DNA of 64,000 bases from Cryptomeria japonica (Eukaryota > Streptophyta > Pinopsida > Cupressales > Cupressaceae): NCBI RefSeq assembly GCF_030272615.1, contig NC_081408.1:611821673-611885672 (forward strand), given 5' to 3'. Below the pieces are notes generated by a model. That model ran no database searches. It worked only from the letters and a program-made list of their open reading frames with translations, and was not told where the DNA came from. The position numbers and the translations under genes are program-made. Positions 49,368 through 60,111 of this stretch are shown here, one piece after another (position 1 is the stretch's first letter; each line of letters opens with the position of its first letter).

Positions 49368-50114
49368 TGTAGACACCTAAAAATGTCATGTCTAATTAAA
49401 TAAATATCTTTATTTATTTAATTATCTGAGCCTAATTCTTCAATTAATTGAATAAATCTTTATTTATTTAATTAATTCATTTATCCTCTTCTAGCCTTAA
49501 TTCTCATTTAAATAAATACTTTTATTTATTTAATTGATCCCACTTCTTCTATTAATTAAATGAATCTTTATTTATTTAATTAATTCATTAACCTTTTCTA
49601 CTTATGACACATGTCATTCATCTCTTAATTCATACACTGCCTACCCTTTCATTATTTTCTTATTTCCTCTACCTACCCTCTAATCATCGCTGACCATTTA
49701 TCTTTTACACCTCTCAATCTTATCCCTCCATTTCATATAGTGTCTTCTATATAAGGAGATGCTTCCTTCATTATCAACCCTCAACTATGCACCCCGATGA
49801 TTATTTGACTACACTTTGCTCTTGAACTTTCATATGTGATCCTTCTTGCAACCACATTTTCGTTCTTTGTTGAGCATTTGTGCACATAAAATCTGAGAGC
49901 AAATATATCAAGCAAGATCAATGGAGATAGGAAGAATTGAGATTCAAACCCTATTGTACATGTGATGGTATAATCTTTGTGATTTCATTTGATTTTCATT
50001 GTCTTAGGTAATCTTCATATTTTATGGTGGATCTTTGTTGTTGTTAGGCTAGGGTTTTGTGGTTGAATCTATTTAGCCTTTCAATATTGTTGTTATCCAT
50101 TTTCACTGTATACA
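49368..50114 (+). repeat. 3' LTR of element D
   Basis: TGTAGACACC ... GTATACA. Matches 33765-34505 apart from about 26 substitutions in the colinear 545 bases and a rearranged AT-rich palindrome array in its first 200 bases. Confidence 0.92.
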
Positions 50115-50119
50115 CTTAC
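50115..50119. repeat. Right target-site duplication of element D (CTTAC)
   Basis: Exact match to 33760-33764. Confidence 0.93.
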
Positions 50120-51160
50120 TATTAGATATTTCATAATTTTGGAAGTGAATGCTATATCAAAAGGGATGAAGATTTAGAAAATTTTGATGCTGGATATGAT
50201 GAAGTGATATTTATGGGTTATTCTACTAGAAGAAAAGCCTGTCGGTGTTATAACAAGAGATTGAGAAAGATAGTTGAGAGTGAAAATGTCAAGGTTGATG
50301 AAGGGAATGAGAACCAATCTATATCTCGAGGTTATTATTAAAATGATCAGAATAATAGTTCAACCAATGGGAAGAAAACTCAGAGGTTCTAGAATCAAGT
50401 TTAGATAGTTTCGATGAATCTAGTGCCTCAAGGTGAAGGAACTAGTGCAAGTGGAGAAGGAAGAACACAAGAGTATAAAATTCAATAAAATCCTAAGACT
50501 CTGAGGTATGTAAGATTTAATCATTAAAAAAATTAGGTCATAGGAGATAGAAATAAAAGTGTTCAAACAAGAACAAGAATCGCCGAAGATCAAGTTGAGT
50601 ATTGTTTGATTTCTAATAATGAACCTAAGGATGTGAATGAAGCATTTAAAGATGAACAATGGGTTAAAGCCATGGAAGAGGAATTGAATCAGATTGAAAA
50701 GAATAATACATGGCATCTTGTTCCTATACCTAAGGCTAAAAATGTAATTGATACAAAATGGGTCTTTCAGAATAAGTTGAATGAGAAAAGAGAAGTTGTT
50801 GAGAACAAAGTAAGACTTGTTTGTAAATGTTATTCACAGATGGAAAGAATTGATTTTGAGGAGACTTTTGCTCTAGTAGCAAGAATTGAAGCTGTAAAAT
50901 TATTTCTTGCTTATGCTACTTAAAGAAATTTCAAAGTCTATTAGATGGATGTTAAGCTAGCATTTTTAAATGGTGAGTTGGAAGAAGAAGTATACATTGA
51001 GAAACTAGATGGATTTAAGCTGACAAACCAAGATGATATGGTTTGTCAGTTGAGGAAAGCATTGTATGGATTGAAGAAAGCCCCAAGAGCATGTTATGCT
51101 AGTTTGGATAAGTATCTACTGAAGCTTGGACTCAACAAAGGTACTATTGATAGTAATTTG
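50120..51160 (+). pseudogene. Copia element C, 3' part: integrase end and reverse transcriptase N-terminal half
   Basis: Resumes the Copia reading cut at 33764: IRYF, FGSECYIKRDEDLENFDAGY, FMGYSTRRKA (50120-50260). After a linker with stops comes [41 protein letters not shown] (50650-50780), MDVKLAFLNGELEEEVYI (50945-50998) and LRKALYGLKKAPRACYASLDK (51050-51110). It stops at KGTIDSNL where the LTR of element A begins. The catalytic YVDD part lies beyond the break and is not in the window. Confidence 0.85.
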
Positions 51161-52381
51161 TGTTAGATAGTTCAAATAACTAGAAGAAAACTAAGAGTGG
51201 GGGGTGAATCACTTGTCACCAAATTATCAAAACTTTAGGAAATTAAAAATTTAATATCGAAACACATAAGATCAATACCAGAATGCATAAACCAATTACC
51301 AAAATAGAAGATATATCAATTAAGAACAAGAAACAATTAGAGAATAAATACCATCCACATGACACCAATATTTTTACTTGGAAAACACGGTAAAGGGAAA
51401 AACTATGGTGGGAAGCCTACCCATAGTCAGATAATACTTTTGCAGTAAGTATGTGATTACAAATTAAGGGGCCTGCACTTGCAGGGAGGCCAACATCCTA
51501 GAGCACACTACTCATTACAAAAGGATTCTCATTGACTACATAAAAATCAAGACTACAATCCAGAAGGAAGAATGAACTGCAATGGTAGCATCTCCAATGC
51601 CTCAATATAGTTCTAGTTAAGCTCAATACCAAAGGACTTATTCCTCTTACATAAACCCAACTCGATCACCAATGATTGACCAAATCCTTTGCATAAATGA
51701 TTATTACATTATTCTCTTGCATACATCCTTATCATTATCCCTCACATATGATCTACAATGAGTTCTTACATCATCTATATACAAACCCTTAATCATAAAC
51801 AAGAAGGTTGGTCACTAGACAATAAAGCAATTACATTATTACAAAACATGTCAGCCTGAAACCAAACAAATAATATCCAACCCATAATTCATCCCAGAAA
51901 CACATCAAGAAGACCAAGCAACATGTTACATTAAGCCGATCCAAAACCTAGATAGACCCAGACCCAATTTAGGTCCACACATGTTAAGGCAATGATCCCA
52001 ATCAGCCAAGTATCAAACACGATCACCATCAGCATCTTGAATCTCTACTAGAAGCCACACCAACACCACTTATGCATAATATCAAAGATCTTCAAAAAAG
52101 CTCTGCCGATGAAACCCTCATCGAATCAACAAACCAAGCTTACCAACATATAAGATAGCATCCAATCACCAAATCAAAACCAACTAACTGAACATGAATT
52201 TGAGTAGCATGAATAGAAAATCTAAGATAATTCCATAAACCAAAGCATACTAGATCATCATGATCTTTCCAACCAAACAACCAAACAACCTATCGAGACC
52301 ACAAGGATACTCGTAAAGAAGCCACAACAAATAGTGTTGACATCAATGCAACACATAATCAATTCCTCCAAATAGCCATCA
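51161..52381 (-). repeat. 3' LTR of Copia element A, 1221 bp
   Basis: Starts TGTTAGATAG at the break in Copia C and ends at CCATCA, next to a minus-strand polypurine tract. Same family as the solo LTR at 23375-24593 (1219 bp). The five bases ATTTG at 51156-51160 would be its target duplication; the other copy is not in the window. Confidence 0.85.
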
Positions 52382-52397
52382 ATCGCCCCCTTTGGCA
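52382..52397 (-). promoter_or_regulatory. Polypurine tract of Copia element A
   Basis: Minus strand reads GCCAAAGGGGGCGAT directly before the LTR start TGATGG. The equivalent in element B is GCCAAAGGGGGAGAT. Further G-rich tracts on the same strand occur near 52535 and 52660. Confidence 0.75.
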
Positions 52398-52748
52398 TTG
52401 ATGGAAACACTATATGTCAAAAACATCCAAGTGCCAAGAAATGCCAAAGAAATCTCCCAAAAAAAAATATAGAAATGAAGTTTTCATCCATACTTTTCCT
52501 GTAGATGATATGACAGTTAAGTTCTACAAATTTCTCCCCCTAATGTATATGTCTTCTTAATTTTTTCACAAGAATATCTCTCTCCCTTTGACATCAATGC
52601 CAGAGATCCGACATAAATATCAAAGAAAAAACATAAACCACTGAATCACAAGGCTGACTACTCCCCCTGAGTAGTAGAATCCCCACATCAATTCGGGATG
52701 AATAGTATCTCTGATAATGCATACTAGACTGATGCCTAATAACATCAA
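52398..52748. other. Untranslated stretch between RNase H and polypurine tract, element A
   Basis: No frame. Contains additional CTCCCCCT strings, possibly secondary polypurine tracts on the minus strand. Confidence 0.5.
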
Positions 52749-53802
52749 TTAGTTCTTTGTTGGAGGGGTAGAAGTCCCTAATCTGTCTCTGAGGTACTCA
52801 TATGATTCTTTAGGCAAAGGTTTAGTGAATATGTCTGCAATATTCTCTTTAGTGTTCGCATAAACCAATCTAGCTTCATTTTCTTCCACCTTCTCCTTCA
52901 AAAAGTTATACTTGATAGATATGTACTTTGTCTTAGAGTGAAATACCGGATTTTTTGAAATGTCTATAGCAGCAGAGTTATCATAGTGAATAACTACCAG
53001 TCCATTGCAATGCACTTTTATATCCTTCAACATTTGCTTCATCCATAGAACTTGTGTACAGTTAGTAGCAACAACAACAGATTCAGCTTCAATAGTAGAT
53101 AAAGAAGTACATCATTATTTCTTGCTGATCCATGAAATAAGTTTCTTTCCAAGAAAGAAAGCTTCATTGGAAGTACTTTTTCGTTCATCAAAATCACCTG
53201 CCCAACCTACATCTGTATATGCACATAAAGTAAAGTCATCATCTTTAGGGTACCACAAACTATATTCAGATGTTCCTTGTAAGTATATAAATATCCTTTT
53301 CACCACACTCTCATGATTTTCTCTAGTATCACTTTGATATCTCGATGCAATGCAAACAAGATTCATTATATCTGGTCTAGTCTAAGTCAACTATAGCAAA
53401 CCTTCAATCATAGACTTGTATCTTGTAAGATTTACCAATGCAAATTCATCTTTCCTTGTCAAATTCTCACTTGTAACCATAGGAGTACTAACCAATTTAG
53501 AATCTTCCATACCAAATTTATTCAACATCTCCCTAACATACTTAGTTTGATAGATGAAAATACCTTTATTAGTCTGAGTAATTTGCAAACCTAAGAAGAA
53601 AAAAAAAATTCCCCAATCATAGACATCTCAAATTCTTTCTCCATATTGTTAGAAAATTCAATGCACAACTTATCTTCACCTCCAAAAATAATGTCATCAA
53701 CAAAAATCTCAATAATCACTATATCATCATCAGTGACTTTATAACATAGATTACTGTTAGCATTACCCTTAGTGAAACCTGGTGGTATGATGAAACAATA
53801 AG
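52749..53802 (-). pseudogene. Copia pol of element A: RT second half and RNase H
   Basis: Reading leftwards: KGNANSNLCYKVTDDD, FVDDIIFGG (the catalytic YVDD region with F for Y), GLQITQTNKGIFIYQTKYVR, FGMEDSKLVSTPM, SRYQSDTRENHESVVKRI, CAYTDVGWAGDFDERKST, LSTIEAE, HYDNSAAIDISKNPVFHSK and ADIFTKPLPKESYEYLRDRL to a stop at 52749. These are the standard Copia RT-RNase H motifs in order, with RNase H acidic residues present. Stops near 53390, 53115 and a frame change near 53600 disable it. Confidence 0.88.
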
Positions 53803-55165
53803 TATTCGGTAGAATATTGAGAGGGGGGCTGAATCAGTATATTGAAAAATGGATACAATGTTCCCAAACTCAAACTTAGTCAAACAAAGTACACATATCT
53901 TAGTCAAGATAATTATTCATAAGAATACTTGACATCAATCGGTTTAACTGTTATGACAACTTTAATAGTAAACAACTTCAATCTTGTGAATATCAACAAT
54001 GCTTAATCATAACTCAACATATTCATCTCACAATGATTCTACTTAACATGCCTTATCAAAGATTAACCAAATCAACAAATAAAGTCACAACCACCAAAGC
54101 ATTCACCACTTGACAGAAATTTTTATACGTGGAAAACCCAAATAGGTAAAAACCACATTGAGATGGGACTCACAAGGATAGCTATCTGAACTCTTTTGAA
54201 GTTTTCCCTATTAGGAGCCAAAGCATGTTAGAGCTTTACAATAAGTCATGTTAAGAACTAATTTAGGTTAGGAATCACCCGGTTAAGGGATTTACAAATA
54301 TGCCTTGTTAGAAGCACAATACCCTGTTCGGAGTAACCTCGCTGGAGGATTTAATAATCCAAGCTAATGGACCACCTTGTCAAAGGATTTAATGAGTAAC
54401 CAAGCTTGTTAGAGCTTACCCGGTTAAGGGATTTTACTTCTGTTGTAATTGTTAGAAAACAACAGTTTTTCTTGATCTATCTGAGTAGTGCTGCTTTTGC
54501 TTGATCAGATCCTTCTATAACCTTCAGTCTGCCTTCACTCAAAAGTGCAGATCCATTCACCAATTTGGCAACTACACACTCAACAGGTTTTCTACCAGCC
54601 TTGACCTTGCCAAACAACTTCATTGACCTTAAATAGAAAACAACTAGGCCGGTAACGCAGCAAAAACCTAATTCTCATCATCGCGATTACAAACAATTCA
54701 ATCCAATCTTGACTGTTAGAAATCATGAAAATCTCTTCACATTCTTCAAGACAATTTCAACCGCTCCATGATTATCGCTCGATCAAACTTTGTAACTCAT
54801 CACACATTGTGTATTAGATGCAATCCACTTTTCTCCTTCCTTAGACAAGAACAAATGTGCCAAAACAATTTGAATATATCCTCAATCAAATGATCACATG
54901 TATCTCAATCATTACAGCCTATCAGATAATAAACCATCAAACTTGGTCGGTTAGGGTTTAACAACTAATAGGGTTTACCGGTTACATTACATAGAAAGGT
55001 TTAGCTGTTTACACCGATTCATCGGTTCTTCTCATAAACTTAACATACAAGTTACTAGCCTATATAAAAAACAACAATATTAGCAATAACATGACTACCA
55101 TTTACCGGTTCAATTGACATCAATGATAACATATCATTAATGCTAACAAACTTAAAATACCAACA
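53803..55165 (-). repeat. 3' LTR of Copia element B, about 1363 bp
   Basis: Right end ACCAACA abuts CTCCCCCTTTGGCATTGATGG, the complement of a Copia polypurine tract. The left end TATTCGGTAGAATATTGAGA is taken as a mutated TG terminus where the RT reading of element A stops. A different LTR family from that of element A. Confidence 0.7.
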
Positions 55166-55182
55166 ATCTCCCCCTTTGGCAT
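55166..55182 (-). promoter_or_regulatory. Polypurine tract of Copia element B
   Basis: Minus strand reads GCCAAAGGGGGAGATTG before the LTR start TTGGTATTTT. Confidence 0.75.
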
Positions 55183-55226
55183 TGATGGCAATACAAATAT
55201 CAATGCCTCTGATTGTTGTTGAGATT

Positions 55227-55337
55227 GGTGAATAGGAATCCTGGTTTACATTACCAAGTATTCACCTTGCTCTATTTGTCTTCATCTTGCCGCTGGTGAA
55301 TAGGAATCCTAGTTTATATTACCAAGTATTCACCTAA
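55227..55337. repeat. 68-bp tandem duplication near 3' end of element B
   Basis: GGTGAATAGGAATCCTRGTT and the following TTACCAAGTATTCACCT occur at 55227 and again at 55295. Confidence 0.85.
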
Positions 55338-55529
55338 ATAGACACTTAATTCTTCTCCTCAATAACATAATCCTTCTCCCCCTTTGACAACAATGCCAAA
55401 GTGAAAGTAAAAAAGGTAATTTTGCTCTCACTATGATGTTGATGCTCCCCTGTGGAATACATCCACTCCTTCATCAGTCCATATAGGATTCTATGAGTGG
55501 TTCACAGACTGATGCAATCAACATCATGC

Positions 55530-56215
55530 TTAACTAACTTCATGAAAAGGGACAACCCCCAATTGACTTCTAAGATACTTGAAAGTGGTCTTAGGAAGAG
55601 GTTTGGTAAAGATATCTACAAGATGCTCCATGGTAGAAACAAGCTCCAAGATAACATCTTTACTTTGAACTTTTTCCCTCAAGAACTGATATTTCAATTC
55701 AATGTGCTTAGTCCTTACATGGAAAAGAGGATTTTTTGAAATATTTATTGCACTTGTATTATCACACAGAATCTTTATAGGTTCAGAGATGATTATCTTC
55801 AAACCTTCCAAAATGTGTCTCATCCATATAGAATGTGTGCAATTCATATAAGTTGCTACATATTCAGCTTCAATAGTAGATTGTGAAGTGCAACTCTGCT
55901 TTTTACTACTCCAAGAGACTATACTTCCTCCTAAAAAGAATTCTCCACCAGTAGTACTCTTCTGGTCATCAATGTTTCCTACCCAATCAACATCTGTGTA
56001 TGCTTTTAAATCAAAATTTACACCATATGGATGTCATATTCTATAGTCAACAGTACCTTTCATACTCTTAGTTGCCATCAGATGTGCCTCCTTTGGATTC
56101 TTCTGAAATCTAGCAACAATACCAACTACATGGGCAATATCCGGTCAACTATGAACAACATAGTGTAATTTTCCAATCATTGACCTCTATTCCTTTTTAT
56201 CTACAGACTTAGATG
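55530..56215 (-). pseudogene. Copia RNase H of element B
   Basis: Reading leftwards from 56215: SMIGKLHYVVHS, FQKNPKEAHLMATK, LKAYTDVDWVGNIDDQKST, EFFLGGSIVSWSSKKQ, STIEAEYVATYMNCT, LCDNTSAINISKNPLFHVR and LVDIFTKPLPKTTFKYLRSQ, with a stop near 55530. This is the C-terminal third of Copia pol. The 55530-55847 part is an uninterrupted frame; a stop lies near 56010. Confidence 0.88.
56211..56215. repeat. Left target-site duplication candidate of element E (AGATG)
   Basis: Five bases before the LTR start. The partner copy lies outside the window, so it cannot be confirmed. Confidence 0.4.
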
Positions 56216-57012
56216 TGTAGACACATAAAAATTTTCATTAATTTGTTTGCATTTAATTCCAAATTTCTCTGAATATCAGGCGAGTCCTTATTATTAGACT
56301 ATTATTTCTCCATAATTCATTATTCATAATTTCCATCTTTTATTATATTATTATTATTATTATCTCATCATTTATCCATTCAATTTATTAAATAAAATAT
56401 TTATCATATTCATTTATACGCCTTCATGCATTCACCTTATATACATTTATCAATTTATTTAATAAAACCCTTAAATATCTCCTCCTACCACTTACCATTT
56501 CCCATTTACCACTCATCTTCCCTATAACACTCATTTTGCATTATCCCATATTCATCCCACAACATGAACTTGCCTAGAGAAAATCTATTTAAACAAAGCC
56601 CCCTCTCTTATTTGGGCATCTCATCTTTATGCGTCGAACTTATGTCAATTTGAATTCTTCACCATCTTTGCATTTTGAGCACTCATCCACAACTTTTGCA
56701 TTCAAAATTCATTGCTTGCATCACTTGAGATCTTTCATGCATTCTTGCATTTCATTTTTTTGATCAATCACACATCTTTATTTTAAAAGTATCTCCATTC
56801 ACCATAGCGTCTTCTGCACAATGCTTTGAGAGCTAAATCTTAAAAATATAAGATCTTGGTTGATAGGAGAGCGATGGAGGCAAATTCCTCTTAATGCATG
56901 TGTGTTTCTTTGTTTATTTTGGCTTTGCATGCATGTGTTTTGCAGGTACTTCATTGTTGGATGTTGGAAGAAGCTAAATCCATGATCTAGTTTCCTATTT
57001 CCTCCATCTACA
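56216..57012 (+). repeat. 5' LTR of element E, 797 bp
   Basis: TGTAGACACATAAAAATT ... CATCTACA. The first nine bases equal those of the D 3' LTR, the rest is different. A TATA-like TATTTAAA lies near 56588. Confidence 0.8.
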
Positions 57013-57013
57013 A

Positions 57014-57032
57014 TTGGCACACCCGGTGGGAC
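57014..57032 (+). promoter_or_regulatory. Primer-binding site of element E
   Basis: TTGGCACACCCGGTGGGAC directly after the LTR; two differences from the D site. Confidence 0.7.
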
Positions 57033-60000
57033 AGCCCATTTGTCCTTTTGATTGATACTTTCATTTTGTTTTCAGATTGTATATTGAAATTACAGGTTCA
57101 ATCTTTTTATGCTTCACCATTTTCATTGGAGTGATGGTGTTTTTGAGGGATTTTTCAATGGTTAATAGTATGTTTGTTTGAGAGTTTGTAAAAAGCTTTC
57201 ACCAAACTGTTTTGCACAGGTTCATTATGTTCTCCCTTGAAAACCTTCACATGTATCGTGTTCTTCATTTTTGCATGAGTGTATAGAAAAGACATTTTCA
57301 AATATCAATTTTCATGCATGACAATCAGAGCATTTTTGACCCATAGTTAATGTCTATTGCACATGCATTTTAATATTTTCTGCACCATAATATGTAGTGG
57401 TTTTCTGCTACGTTTCAGATTTGATGGAATACGTTGCAGCTTACTGGTGGGCTACTCATTAAACAAGACACACAAATTTGCTGCTCTATTTTATACCCAC
57501 ATTGCTGACTGTTACTTTTTCATGTTGCATTGATGTGCCTTTCTTACCACGCTTCACCTCATGCGTTTGGGGTGTATAAAGTCAGTTACAAACATTGAAA
57601 TCTGCATATAAAGAAAAACACACTTTATTCATCATAAAAATCGGTTCATCCTAAAAAACAAAGGCCACGTCTCTTAAGGCATTTCCAGAACTTCACATGC
57701 CTTGTCTGTGCTCCCACGCAGATCTATTTTGGTAGCCTTCCACACAACCCACACAATCCATAAATAGAGATTCCAAACAGCTCACATGCCTTGTTTATGG
57801 TTTGCATTTTCCCTTCATGTCTGCCAAAACAGTCTCTATGCCTGACCAGTCTTTACCCACATTTGGTATGCATGTCTGAGAAAGCATTTAAGTTTTGAGA
57901 AAAAAAAAAAAAAGCCCCTCACGTGAGACCTTTTGTTTATGTTTTTAAGTCTTTTTTTCTAAAAGCATGCCTTTTACTTTTGTTTTATGCATAGTCTTAG
58001 TTTCTAATTTTTAGCTTTTAGTTTTGTTTTTAATCTCTAGCTTTAAATTTAGTTTGTTTATTAGATTTTAGTTTTTAATTAAATTAATTTTTAATTAAAT
58101 TAGATTTTAATGAAGTTTTGATTAGAATAGTTTTTTAGTTTATTTATTTATTTATTTATTTTAATTAGATTTTAATTTAGTTTGGTTAATTAGTTTGGTT
58201 TTCATTTTTTTTAGATTAAATTTTAATTTGTTAATTAGATTAGACTTAAAATTTTCTTTTTTTAGGTAGATTAAATTTTAATTTTTGTTAATTAGACTAA
58301 TGTTTATTTTTTGTGTTAATGTGTTTTGATTTCTTTTTATGAGCTAATCTTTGTTACTTTGTGTGCTTGTGCAGGTTCACTCTTATGGCATCCAATGCAT
58401 TGAAGATAATCTCTTGAAACTACTAATGTCATTTGATGCAGGACGCATGCCAAAGAAATGGTGATTTGAAACCGATTGTCTAATTTCTAGATTAGATCAC
58501 ATTTCGAATTGGTGCTTTAAAATTAACCAATGTCTTTCGTGTTTTGAGCATTAGACTCTTTTCTGCTTATCTTTTTAGAGGGTCTCCCTCCCAAGAAGCC
58601 CTTAAGGCTCGGTGAGAGGGAACGACCCAAGTGGTAATGGGCTAAAGCCAAGCTCTTCCGAACCACTATAAATAAATGTGTTTGTGATAAAAGTTGCAAG
58701 CAATGAGTGCTGATTAGTTCATACCAACGGCATGTCTCCCCATAAACCCTATAGAGTGCAACTTCTATAGGTTGGGAGCCTTCCTTAACGGAGCATACGC
58801 TACCACATGTATGGCAACTCGAATGGATACCCTTACTAGACACCATTTGTGTTAGAAGCCAAAAACCTTCTAGTTGTTGATGTAGGAGGTCGGACCTTTG
58901 AAGCGGCTCACATTCTTACGGTTCTTAATAGAGAAACAAAGTTCACCAAGGGGAGTTTTTGTGGGGACTGATGTTTGGCTGCCCCAGAGAAGTGAGTGCT
59001 GAGGGTGGAGCTAGTGGAGTCAAGCATCTAAGTATCCGCTCTGGATTGCATAGCTTGGGGTAACCCCTTAAGTGAGATTCAACAACTATTGTCCTGGCCA
59101 ACCTTAGGATTGTGCTTGAATGTGTTTTTATTGCAAAATCAAAGAAACATTTTGTCTTCCATGTTTTTAGAGTGTGTGCACAAACAAACAAAAACATTTC
59201 ACAATCAACACCACACTTGAAATTGAAACACTTTACAAAAACCTTGGTCTAAGCTTTTGAAGTATCCATCCACATTGTAAAACAACATTGTCCTTGAAAC
59301 GTTGAACTTGTGTTCTCAAAACAATCATTTCAAATCTCTTGAGACATCACTTTTGAAGTTCTGATCTTTTAGGTCCTCACATAGTCACATCATTATAGTT
59401 TCCCATACCCTTTTAGATTCTTATATAGTCTTCACCTAGTTGCACCTTTCATCCTTGCATATCTTATTTAATCATACATAGTCTTTGCATATCCTCCCTA
59501 CATCAAACCCATGCAAAATCCCCTTAGATCATACCCATAATCTTTGCATAGCCTTCCATCATTCCTTTAGGACATAACCTTAAACCTTGCACAAGTTCCT
59601 TATGTCATTTCATCATTGGTCCTAGCATTTCATTATTATTTGCATACAAGAATAAAAAATAAAATAAAATAAAAAAATCCAAGGAAAAACAAAAAAAAAA
59701 CGCATTGCTTGCACTTAGGATTCTTAGGTCAGACATCAACTTTTGATCATCAATGCCCCTTATCACTTTTGGTGCATCTTCCTTGAGTTAGCGAATCTAT
59801 CAATGTCCTTGAGTTGGTATTCTGCTTGGAGTTCATCATCTCCTATTATAGCATGCCCTCTCTTTGATAACTTATCCTTGTGTCTATCCATCATATCACA
59901 AGTCAAACCCCACATTGGAAATATTTTGCATCAACTCGTTAGCACATTCCCTTCTTAATCCTATCAGATAGATTTCATTTTTGCATTGATCCTTACCACA

Positions 60001-60111
60001 TCCTAATCTCACTTATATCATATAGGTCCCCCTTTGCACTTTAGTGCTTTCATCATACCTAGAGTCTCATACATTGTCCTAGGTCAAAGATCAGAACTAT
60101 AATAAATATCC
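57033..60111 (+). other. Leader of element E
   Basis: Long untranslated leader. It includes a T-rich TTAATTAGATTTTAATT stretch (58000-58320), the block conserved with D (58502-59118), and an A-rich run (59650-59700). Frames here (58523-58846, 58943-59197, 59743-59958) are not preserved in D and are not called. Confidence 0.6.
58502..59118 (+). other. Conserved leader block, copy in element E
   Basis: Counterpart of 35190-35836. Begins AATTGGTGCTTTAAAATT and ends GATTGTGCTTG. Shared strings include TACGGTTCTTA, TTTTTGTGGGGA and GTCAAGCATCTAAGTATCC. Confidence 0.65.

Larger units (their letters stand above)
33765..50114 (+). mobile_element. Ty3/gypsy element D (Tat-like), 16.35 kb, with antisense PMD gene
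   Basis: Bounded by LTRs of about 741 and 747 bp and a CTTAC target duplication. Internal order: primer site, a long leader (34506-36930) with short repeats and a captured Copia segment, gag, protease, G-patch-like segment, reverse transcriptase with RNase H, a second archaeal-type RNase H, integrase, a non-coding region with tandem repeats, an antisense gene (48037-46105), and a polypurine tract. Two RNase H domains, large size and extra ORFs point to the Tat branch of plant Ty3/gypsy. The two LTRs differ at about 26 of 545 aligned bases by hand count, plus indels. Many stops make it non-autonomous now. Confidence 0.9.
51161..53802 (-). mobile_element. Copia element A, minus strand, 3' portion, inserted in element C
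   Basis: 3' LTR, polypurine tract, RNase H and the second half of RT are present. The rest is cut off by element B at 53803. Inserted in reverse orientation into the RT of Copia C. Confidence 0.85.
53803..56215 (-). mobile_element. Copia element B, minus strand, 3' portion, inserted in element A
   Basis: 3' LTR, polypurine tract and RNase H are present. The remainder is cut by the LTR of element E at 56216. Confidence 0.8.

Noticed and set aside
58523-58846. Minus-strand frame of 107 codons in the E leader, partly similar to the D leader complement
   Set aside because: Indels between D and E break the frame, so the conservation is at the nucleotide level.
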